Shown here in pieces: positions 1 to 6,020 of a stretch of 6,501 bases of DNA. The notes under the pieces were generated by a model, which was given only the letters and a program-made list of their open reading frames with translations, was not told the DNA's origin and did no database searches. The stretch comes from an uncultured Erysipelotrichaceae bacterium (GTDB lineage Bacteria > Bacillota_I > Bacilli_A > Erysipelotrichales > Erysipelotrichaceae). Position 1 is the first letter of the stretch, and each line of letters opens with the position of its first letter. Both the position numbers and the translations under genes were made by a program. The stretch lies in the NCBI GenBank assembly GCA_902766675.1, contig CACXEN010000187.1:1-6501 (forward strand). Direction: 5' to 3'.

Positions 1-14
1 ACTATTCTTTTCAT
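1..14 (-). CDS. Start of a divergent gene, cut by the window edge
   Basis: Read on the minus strand, an ATG at 14-12 opens a frame beginning Met-Lys-Arg-Ile-Val before the window ends. It is preceded by a good ribosome binding site, GAGG at 24-21, with a 6-base spacer. Further upstream is a perfect TATAAT box (44-39) at a distance that would give a leader of about 18 bases. Together these make a real divergent gene start likely, although only four full codons are visible. The product cannot be identified. Confidence 0.5.
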
Positions 15-38
15 AGGATACCTCTTTCTTGTATGTTT

Positions 39-44
39 ATTATA
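39..44 (-). promoter_or_regulatory. -10 box of the divergent gene
   Basis: The minus strand reads TATAAT here, a perfect sigma-A -10 hexamer, about 25 bases upstream of the divergent ATG at 14. No good -35 is seen at the expected distance (about 61-67 on the plus strand; TTTCAA matches three of six). The box is one arm of an inverted repeat with the plus-strand -10 at 56-61. Confidence 0.5.
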
Positions 45-55
45 CGCGCTTAGAG

Positions 56-61
56 TATAAT
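56..61 (+). promoter_or_regulatory. -10 box of the msrA-kinase operon
   Basis: A perfect TATAAT hexamer, 27 bases before the msrA ATG. It predicts transcription starting near 68 with a leader of about 20 bases that contains the msrA ribosome binding site. The -35 region at 17-base spacing (33-38, ATGTTT) is poor. TTGTAT at 29-34 is a better -35 hexamer but its 21-base spacer is too long. There is no TGn extension. The promoter may be weak or activator-assisted. Confidence 0.55.
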
Positions 62-88
62 TGAAATAGATAGTTTTTTGGAGTATAC

Positions 89-613
89 ATGTCAAAAATA
101 AATAGAAAAGAAATAGTATTGGCAGGGGGATGCTTTTGGGGTGTAGAGAAAGCATTTTCATATCTGGATGGTGTTATTGAAACAGAAGTAGGATATGCCA
201 ATGGGAATATTGATAATCCCACATATGAATTGGTATGTGAAAACAATACAGGTTTTAAAGAAGCATGTAGGATAATATATGATGAAAATGTAATATCTTT
301 AAACAAATTATTAAAAGCTTTCTTTATATGTATTAATCCAACACAAAGAAATCGACAAGGAAATGATGTAGGTAGCCAATACCAAACAGGTGTCTATTAT
401 ATAGAAGAAAGTGATTATGAAACAATCGCAAAATATTTTGAAGAAGAGAAAAAGAAATATACAAACTTCTTCGTGGAATTAGATAAATTAAAAAGCTTTT
501 ATCCAGCAGAAGAGTATCACCAAAAATATTTAGAAAAAGTGCCAAATGGTTATTGCCATGTATCTTTACAAGAAATGGAAATGGTAAAGGCACTAAATGA
601 GGTAGATGTATGA
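89..613 (+). CDS. msrA: Peptide-methionine (S)-S-oxide reductase MsrA
   Basis: Reduces the S epimer of methionine sulfoxide, free or in proteins, in the cytosol, with thioredoxin normally restoring the enzyme. The 174-residue protein is a normal-sized stand-alone MsrA with no MsrB domain. The active-site motif GCFWG lies at residues 14-18, with nucleophile Cys15. Other expected active-site residues are Tyr36 (GYANG), Glu58 (TGFKEA), Asp93 (GNDVG) and Tyr98. FYPAEEYHQ and the C-terminal NGYCH follow; Cys156 sits where the first resolving cysteine of E. coli MsrA (Cys198) would be. The second C-terminal cysteine of E. coli MsrA is absent, and the common His of TGHAE is Phe56. The start is supported by GGAG at 80-83, five bases before ATG. 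It is first in an operon, with its TGA inside the ATGA overlap with the kinase gene. The family call is very safe. Confidence 0.96.
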   Translation: MSKINRKEIVLAGGCFWGVEKAFSYLDGVIETEVGYANGNIDNPTYELVCENNTGFKEACRIIYDENVISLNKLLKAFFICINPTQRNRQGNDVGSQYQTGVYYIEESDYETIAKYFEEEKKKYTNFFVELDKLKSFYPAEEYHQKYLEKVPNGYCHVSLQEMEMVKALNEVDV

Positions 614-2271
614 AAATAACAATTGTATTACCAAATGGCGAAAATGAAATTAGAGAATATGACCATGCAATGACACCATTAGAAATAATGGAAGAATTCA
701 AAGACCGTTTTGCGCATGAAGTTGTGGCATGTAGAGTAAAAGAGAGAAATGCCCATCTATTAGAAACAGTAGATGAAGATTGTACAATTCATTTCCATGA
801 CATTCAAAACCCATATGGCAACATGGCCTATCAAGCATCTTTAACCATGTTATATTTAACAGCGGTTAATGAAGTATTAGGAAAAGAAGTCAAAGTAACG
901 ATTGCGAATTCTTTATCGAAGGGTTTATTCACAAAGATTCATTCAAATGGAATTAATGATGAAGTAGTAAAACAAATAGAAGACCACATGAAAGAAATGG
1001 TGGAAAAAGATATCCCAATTAAAGAAGAACGCATGGAAAGAGATGTGATCTTAGAATATCTAAAAGAACAAGGATCACAAGAAGAGTATCGACTATTTAA
1101 AACAGCAGAAGATTTGAGCCATGCCTTTATGTGTGAAATCAATGAAACACGTAATTTGTTTTATCATCATTTAGTACCTTCCACAAAATTCTTAAAACTA
1201 TTTGATTTAAGAAGATATCGTAATGGAGTCTTATTGAGATTCCCACATCCATCAAATCCGGATGTCGTTCCAGAATATCAAGAACAAAAGAAACTATATG
1301 AAGCTTTCTCAGAGGAAACACATTGGGAACATTTAATGGGTGTTAATTTCGTGGCTGACTTAAATGAAATTGTGAAAAGCGAAGACATCAAAGATTTGAT
1401 TATGTTGTCAGAAGCATTACATGAAAAAAAGATTGCGGAGATTGCGGAAGAGATTAAAGAATCAGGAAAAAGAATTGTGTTAATTGCTGGGCCATCTTCT
1501 TCTGGTAAAACAACATTCGCAAAAAGATTAAGCATCCAACTTAGAGTCATTGGTTTAAAGCCATTATATTTAGGCACAGATGATTACTTCATTGATAGAG
1601 CTGATATGAAGGTAGATGAAAATGGAGAAATGGATTTCGAATCATTAAGTGCAGTAGATGTAGAATTATTTACCAAACAAATGAATGAATTGTTAGCTGG
1701 AAATAAAGTAGATTTACCAGAATACAATTTCATCATAGGAAAGAAAGAATATGGTAAACGCATCACAAGCATAGATGCATCACAACCGATTGTGATTGAA
1801 GGAATACATGGTTTAAATCCTGAATTAACAAAGGGTATCTCGGATGAAGAAAAATTTAAAATCTATATTAGTCCACTAACACAGATTAATATTGATATGC
1901 ATCATAGAATTCCTACTACTGATGCAAGAATGTTAAGAAGACTTGTAAGAGATAATCGCACAAGAGGAAGAGATGCAACACAAACAATTAAAGATTGGCC
2001 GAATGTAAGAGCAGGGGAAGAGAAATGGATTTTCCCATATAACTCGGAAGCAGATGTATTCTTCAATAGCCAATGTCTATATGAACTTGCAGTATTAAAA
2101 AAATCTGCTAAACCACTTTTGGAAGAGATTGATCCATCTCAACCTGAATATGCGGAAGCACAACGCATGTCAAAATTCTTAGACTATTTTGTGAGCATTG
2201 AAGATGAAAGTGTTATCCCAAATAATTCGATTATAAGAGAATTTATTGGTGGTAGTGTCGTAGTGAATTAA
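610..2271 (+). CDS. Uridine-kinase-family nucleoside kinase with TGS/ThrRS-like N-terminus
   Basis: Predicted cytosolic ATP-dependent kinase of the phosphoribulokinase/uridine kinase family, probably phosphorylating a nucleoside in salvage; the substrate is not evident. Residues 1 to about 64 look like a TGS domain. Residues about 70-185 resemble the second additional domain of threonyl-tRNA synthetase (for example IEDHMKEMVEKDIPI, from 123), but the HxxxH editing/zinc motif is missing. Residues about 285-500 are the kinase: P-loop GPSSSGKT at 294-301, a GTDDYF segment at 322-327, and an Arg-rich lid-like stretch RRLVRDNRTRGRD at 443-455. No aminoacylation core is present, so it is not a synthetase. 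This fusion of about 550 residues is a known but thinly characterised bacterial family, often annotated nucleoside kinase. Its ATG overlaps the msrA stop (ATGA); TGAGGT at 598-603 is its ribosome binding site, six bases upstream, implying translational coupling. A strong terminator follows directly. Confidence 0.88.
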   Translation: MKITIVLPNGENEIREYDHAMTPLEIMEEFKDRFAHEVVACRVKERNAHLLETVDEDCTIHFHDIQNPYGNMAYQASLTMLYLTAVNEVLGKEVKVTIANSLSKGLFTKIHSNGINDEVVKQIEDHMKEMVEKDIPIKEERMERDVILEYLKEQGSQEEYRLFKTAEDLSHAFMCEINETRNLFYHHLVPSTKFLKLFDLRRYRNGVLLRFPHPSNPDVVPEYQEQKKLYEAFSEETHWEHLMGVNFVADLNEIVKSEDIKDLIMLSEALHEKKIAEIAEEIKESGKRIVLIAGPSSSGKTTFAKRLSIQLRVIGLKPLYLGTDDYFIDRADMKVDENGEMDFESLSAVDVELFTKQMNELLAGNKVDLPEYNFIIGKKEYGKRITSIDASQPIVIEGIHGLNPELTKGISDEEKFKIYISPLTQINIDMHHRIPTTDARMLRRLVRDNRTRGRDATQTIKDWPNVRAGEEKWIFPYNSEADVFFNSQCLYELAVLKKSAKPLLEEIDPSQPEYAEAQRMSKFLDYFVSIEDESVIPNNSIIREFIGGSVVVN

Positions 2272-2319
2272 GCACTTGTTTGAGGGATTCCCTCAAATAA
2301 GTGTTTTTTCTTTGTTTTT
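2271..2319 (+). terminator. Strong intrinsic terminator of the msrA-kinase operon
   Basis: A 14-bp stem pairs 2273-2286 with 2290-2303, with one G-T wobble, around a three-base loop (ATT). Its loop-proximal end is TTGAGGG/CCCTCAA. Six T follow at 2304-2309, then more T-rich sequence to 2319. It begins right after the kinase TAA, so it ends this operon and separates it from the ABC operon. Confidence 0.93.
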
Positions 2320-2322
2320 ATG

Positions 2323-2328
2323 TATAAT
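2323..2328 (+). promoter_or_regulatory. -10 box of the ABC exporter operon
   Basis: A perfect TATAAT hexamer just after the terminator T-tract. It predicts transcription starting near 2335, leaving a leader of only about 14 bases before the ATG at 2349. No recognisable -35 is present: the expected position (about 2300-2305) falls in the terminator stem. A TG lies immediately before the hexamer, but without the extra base of a true extended -10. The box sits inside an imperfect 14-bp palindrome (2321-2334, one mismatched pair) that could be an operator. Confidence 0.55.
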
Positions 2329-2338
2329 TATGCAGTAT

Positions 2339-2343
2339 GGGAG
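2339..2343 (+). promoter_or_regulatory. Ribosome binding site that fixes the start of the first ABC gene
   Basis: GGGAG lies five bases before the ATG at 2349. The alternative in-frame ATG at 2337 overlaps this site and sits almost at the predicted transcription start, so it would be leaderless. The downstream ATG is therefore the preferred start. Confidence 0.8.
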
Positions 2344-2348
2344 ATAAC

Positions 2349-4187
2349 ATGAAACAAGAAAAGTATCCAACAAATGTTAGTTTAATCAAATACTTTTTAA
2401 GAGGATCGATACGATACTTTATCATAGCGATTATTTTTGCGATGTTTGTGTCATTGTTTGAATTAGTATCTCCGAAAATTATTGGATTTATGGTGGATTC
2501 TATTTTAGGAAATGAAAAAGTGAATGCACCATTTTATATACAATTTGTATTAAATCGCATTGGTGGTGTAGAAGCATTAAAACAGAATCTATTGTTGTTG
2601 GCAGGGATTGTTGTATTTGTATATATGTTATCTGCTGCATCTAGATATATATTTAGAATCAGTAATGTAAAAGGTGCTGAAACACTTGTACAAACAATGC
2701 GTGATGATTTGTTTGACCATATTTTGCATTTGCCATTTTCATGGCACAGTGAAAATCATACTGGAGATATTATTCAACGTTGTACCTCAGATGTTGAACA
2801 AATTAAAGTCTTTTTATCAGAACAATTAACAATGTTATTTAGAGTTGTTGTACTAATTGTTCTAGCGCTTATATTCATGGCGCAAGTATCGCTGAAATTA
2901 ACATTAGTGGCGATTATATTTATACCAATGATTATTGGATATAGTTATTTTTTCCATCACCGTATTGGATCACAATTTGAAAAGGTCGATATCGAAGAAG
3001 GTAATCTATCTGCCATTGCCCAAGAGAATCTAACAGGAGTTCGAGTAGTACGTGCATTTGGAAGAGAAGCATATGAAAAAGAACGTTTCGAACAACAGAA
3101 TAAATATTATACAAATATGTGGGTACGCTTGTTAAATCTATTGGCAGCCTTTTGGTCTACATCCGATATTTTTTCTCAATTACAAATTTTATCAGTAATG
3201 ACTTTTGGGGCAGTACTTTGTGTAAATGGAGAAATAACAGCAGGAAACTATATTGCGTTTGTTTATTATAATGCTTTACTCAAATGGCCAATTCGTATGA
3301 TTGGACGCGTCATTGCGAATATGTCAAAAGCAGGAATTAGTATTGAGCGTTTACGCTATATCATGAATAGCGAAGAAGAAAAAGATGCGCCTGACGCAAT
3401 GGAACCTAAAATGGATGAAGATATTATATTCGATCATGTTTCTTTTACATATGAAAATGGAAATACAGAAATATTAAAAGATATCAATTTAAAAATTGAA
3501 AAAGGAAAAACAGTTGGTATTTTAGGTGCTACAGGTTCTGGAAAATCTACTTTGATGTATTTATTAGATCGCTTATATGATATCCCAGAGAATTCTGGAA
3601 AGATTACGATTGGTGGTATTGATATCAAAAAGATTAAACGATCTTGGTTAAGAGAGAATATTGGCATGGTTTTACAAGAACCATATTTATTCTCTAGATC
3701 ATTAGAAGAAAATATTCGCATCGCTAATAGTAGTGCGAGTCAATTTGATGTAAAAGATGTAGCACGTATTGCGGCCTTGGATGAAACAATCAGTCATTTT
3801 AAACAAGGCTATGACACATTTGTTGGAGAGCGTGGAGTTACTTTATCAGGTGGTCAAAAACAAAGAGCAGCGATTGCTCAAATGTTAATTAAAAAACCAC
3901 CAATTATGGTATTTGATGATTCTCTATCTGCAGTAGATTCAGAAACGGATGCGAAGATTCGAAGAGCTCTAAAAGAAAAATTAGAAGATTCTACTGTTAT
4001 TTTAATTGCGCATCGTATCACAACAATTATGCATGCGGATGTCATTGTTGTGATGGATAAAGGAAAGATTATAGAACTTGGAAGTCATGATGAATTGATT
4101 AAAAAGAAAGGCATATATTGCCAAATTCATGATCTCCAACTTGAACAAGGATTATTAGATGGGGAGGTGGAGTATGCAAGAGCCTAA
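2349..4187 (+). CDS. ABC exporter half-transporter, first subunit (catalytic Glu replaced by Asp)
   Basis: A type IV (B-family) ABC half-exporter of 612 residues in the cytoplasmic membrane: six membrane helices (roughly 23-44, 82-102, 161-179, 183-203, 268-290, 297-318), then a nucleotide-binding domain from about 360. Visible motifs are A-loop Tyr368, Walker A GATGSGKST 393-401, Q-loop Gln443, intact signature LSGGQ 499-503, Walker B ending MVFDD with Asp523-Asp524, and switch His555. Asp524 stands where the catalytic Glu normally is. This is the hallmark of the degenerate-site subunit in heterodimeric exporters such as LmrCD, BmrCD and TM287/288. The first extracellular loop, about 50-82, looks longer than usual. 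The start at 2349 is chosen from GGGAG at 2339. The substrate is unknown; drugs, lipids or peptides are all possible. The last 14 bases overlap the partner gene. Family certain, heterodimer role very likely. Confidence 0.94.
   Translation: MKQEKYPTNVSLIKYFLRGSIRYFIIAIIFAMFVSLFELVSPKIIGFMVDSILGNEKVNAPFYIQFVLNRIGGVEALKQNLLLLAGIVVFVYMLSAASRYIFRISNVKGAETLVQTMRDDLFDHILHLPFSWHSENHTGDIIQRCTSDVEQIKVFLSEQLTMLFRVVVLIVLALIFMAQVSLKLTLVAIIFIPMIIGYSYFFHHRIGSQFEKVDIEEGNLSAIAQENLTGVRVVRAFGREAYEKERFEQQNKYYTNMWVRLLNLLAAFWSTSDIFSQLQILSVMTFGAVLCVNGEITAGNYIAFVYYNALLKWPIRMIGRVIANMSKAGISIERLRYIMNSEEEKDAPDAMEPKMDEDIIFDHVSFTYENGNTEILKDINLKIEKGKTVGILGATGSGKSTLMYLLDRLYDIPENSGKITIGGIDIKKIKRSWLRENIGMVLQEPYLFSRSLEENIRIANSSASQFDVKDVARIAALDETISHFKQGYDTFVGERGVTLSGGQKQRAAIAQMLIKKPPIMVFDDSLSAVDSETDAKIRRALKEKLEDSTVILIAHRITTIMHADVIVVMDKGKIIELGSHDELIKKKGIYCQIHDLQLEQGLLDGEVEYARA
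4163..4169 (+). promoter_or_regulatory. Ribosome binding site that fixes the start of the second ABC gene
   Basis: GGAGGTG is a near-perfect Shine-Dalgarno sequence inside the end of the first ABC gene. GGAGG ends six bases before the ATG at 4174. An earlier in-frame ATG at 4159 runs into this site and has no comparable site of its own, so 4174 is the likely start. Confidence 0.88.
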
Positions 4188-5988
4188 ACAAGTACGCTTA
4201 CCATATTTCGGTTTCCCGAAAATATATCCATATGTAAAGAAATATAGAAAACGATTATTTGGCATGATTACTTTTGGTGTTATCGTTAGTATCTTAGATG
4301 CACTATTTCCACTTTTTAATAGATATGCATTAGATCACTATGTCCAAGAAAAAACACTAGATACATTACCAATATTTGTAGGTCTTTATCTTGCGATGGT
4401 GATAGTAAAGGCAATATTGGATTATGTTGGATTATGTTGGGGTGGACAATTAGAAATGAATGTCAATCATGATTTGCGTGAAGCTTCATTTAATCACCTA
4501 CAAACATTATCATTCTCCTATTTCAACCAAAACAATGTTGGTTATATTCATGCCCGTGTCATGAGTGATACTGGAAAAATCGGAGAGCTTGTGGCTTGGC
4601 GTTTGATGGATATGGTATGGGAAGGATCCTATGTCATCGTTGTATTGATTACAATGTTGTCGATTCATCTACAACTAGCTTTATTTGTGATTGTATTAGT
4701 CCCAATTGCGATTTTGATTATTTCTTTCTTCGAGAAGAAATTGATTACTGCAAATCGAAAGATTCGAGAAATCAATTCAAAAATCACAAGTAACTTTAAT
4801 GAAGGTATTACAGGTGCACGATCCATTAAGACACTTGTGATAGAAAATAAAATATTCTCAGATTTCAAAAAAGATTCTGGATTTATGAAACATACATCCA
4901 TTCGTGCTGGTCATTACTCAGCAATGTTTTCTGGCTTGATAGTGATGATGTCTGCCTTTGCGTTAGCAATAGTATTATGGCAAGGTGGTATTCTTACACA
5001 AAGACAAGTTATTCAAATTGGTACATTATCTGTATTTATGAGTTATGCCCTTAACTTGATGGACCCAATTCAATTTCTAATAGAAACTATTGCTGGACTC
5101 ATTGGAATTCAAGTAAATATTGAGCGTTTTACAAAGCTTATGAATACTGAATCTGATGTTGCGGATAGTAAAGAAGTAATTGAAAAGTATGGTGATACAT
5201 TCAATCCTAAAAAAGAAAATTGGGAAGAATTATATGGGGATGTAGAATTCAAAGATGTCAGTTTCCATTATCCAGATGGAGATGAAATGGTCTTAGAACA
5301 TTTTGACTTGAAAGTTCCAAAGGGCACAAATGTCGCAATTGTAGGAGAAACAGGTGCAGGCAAGTCTACATTAGTTAATCTGGTATGTCGCTTCTTTGAA
5401 CCGACAAGTGGACAAGTACTCATTGATGGAAAAGACGCAAGAGAACGCTCTCAACTATGGCTACATTCCAACATTGGTTATGTTTTACAAACACCACATC
5501 TTTTCTCTGGTACAGTACGTGATAATTTACGTTATGGAAAACCAGACGCAACAGATGAGGAAATACTAAAAGCATTAGATTTGGTATCAGCAACATTTGT
5601 ATTAGAAAAGATGGATAAAGGATTGGATAGTGAAGTTGGGGAAGGTGGAGACTTACTATCCACTGGTGAAAAACAACTATTATCATTTGCGCGCGCTATC
5701 TTGGCAGATCCTAAAATTCTTGTATTAGATGAAGCAACTGCATCAATTGATACATTAACAGAAAAGGCAATCCAAGATGCGATTCAAACTGTTATACAAG
5801 GAAGAACAAGTTTCATCATTGCCCATCGTTTATCTACGATTGTAAATGCGGATGTCATATTAGTTGTAAGTGATGGCAAGATTATTGAAAGAGGAACACA
5901 TAAAGAATTAATGCGTAAACGTGGTGCATATTATGATTTATATACACGTCAATATGAAGAAATGGTTGTAAATGAGGTAATAGCATAA
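4174..5988 (+). CDS. ABC exporter half-transporter, second subunit (degenerate signature LSTGE)
   Basis: Partner half-exporter of 604 residues with six predicted membrane helices (roughly 27-48, 65-89, 149-166, 166-186, 248-269, 281-302) and an ATPase domain from about 355. Motifs: A-loop Tyr366, Walker A GETGAGKST 391-399, Q-loop Gln439, Walker B LVLDE with Asp519 and catalytic Glu520, and switch His551. The signature reads LSTGE (495-499) instead of LSGGQ. The defects complement the first subunit: this subunit's intact Walker A/B pairs with the partner's good LSGGQ to make the working site, while its LSTGE faces the partner's Asp-containing site. A linker of about 25 residues before the ATPase domain (about 325-352) is charged. 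The start at 4174 has a near-ideal ribosome binding site and overlaps the upstream gene by 14 bases, so equal synthesis by coupling is expected. Substrate unknown. Confidence 0.94.
   Translation: MQEPKQVRLPYFGFPKIYPYVKKYRKRLFGMITFGVIVSILDALFPLFNRYALDHYVQEKTLDTLPIFVGLYLAMVIVKAILDYVGLCWGGQLEMNVNHDLREASFNHLQTLSFSYFNQNNVGYIHARVMSDTGKIGELVAWRLMDMVWEGSYVIVVLITMLSIHLQLALFVIVLVPIAILIISFFEKKLITANRKIREINSKITSNFNEGITGARSIKTLVIENKIFSDFKKDSGFMKHTSIRAGHYSAMFSGLIVMMSAFALAIVLWQGGILTQRQVIQIGTLSVFMSYALNLMDPIQFLIETIAGLIGIQVNIERFTKLMNTESDVADSKEVIEKYGDTFNPKKENWEELYGDVEFKDVSFHYPDGDEMVLEHFDLKVPKGTNVAIVGETGAGKSTLVNLVCRFFEPTSGQVLIDGKDARERSQLWLHSNIGYVLQTPHLFSGTVRDNLRYGKPDATDEEILKALDLVSATFVLEKMDKGLDSEVGEGGDLLSTGEKQLLSFARAILADPKILVLDEATASIDTLTEKAIQDAIQTVIQGRTSFIIAHRLSTIVNADVILVVSDGKIIERGTHKELMRKRGAYYDLYTRQYEEMVVNEVIA
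4417..4440 (+). repeat. 10-bp tandem repeat inside the second ABC gene
   Basis: The decamer ATTATGTTGG occurs twice in a row (4421-4440), preceded by a partial TTGG copy (4417-4420), about 2.4 units. Ten is not a multiple of three, so the copies are read in different frames (residues about 82-89, in the second membrane helix). Gain or loss of one unit would frameshift the gene. It may be chance. Confidence 0.7.
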
Positions 5989-6020
5989 AAATAACTGGAT
6001 TTTCTCCAGTTATTTCTTTT
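5989..6020. terminator. Bidirectional terminator between the ABC operon and the VanZ-like gene
   Basis: An 11-bp stem pairs 5989-5999 with 6005-6015 around a five-base loop (TTTTC). The plus strand then reads CTTTT, giving a modest T-tract. On the minus strand the stem is followed by TTAT and more T-rich sequence, running into the end of the ABC gene. It begins right after the ABC stop (5986-5988), and the VanZ-like TAA (6012-6010) lies inside its right arm. One hairpin thus serves both convergent genes. Confidence 0.8.

Noticed and set aside
333..701. Minus-strand open frame of 122 codons opposite msrA and the kinase start
   Set aside because: It is antisense to two certain genes, has no family motif, and its composition mirrors the sense codons.
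1501..1530. Kinase gene as a broken threonyl-tRNA synthetase
   Set aside because: The C-terminal part is an intact kinase with a P-loop, and the full length of about 550 matches a known fused family, so it is not a pseudogene.
1278..1577. Minus-strand open frame of 99 codons inside the kinase gene
   Set aside because: It lies opposite the conserved P-loop region, and no recognisable protein motif is seen.
4596..4793. Plus-strand open frame in another phase within the second ABC gene
   Set aside because: It is wholly inside a membrane-domain coding region, and its hydrophobic, Cys-rich product is what a shifted frame of such sequence gives.
5420..5686. Minus-strand open frame opposite the second ATPase domain
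   Set aside because: It is a shadow of the well-conserved ABC domain on the sense strand.
2349..5988. Two ABC genes as a recent tandem duplication
   Set aside because: The proteins share only family motifs; their loops, linkers and catalytic positions differ, as in anciently diverged heterodimer partners.
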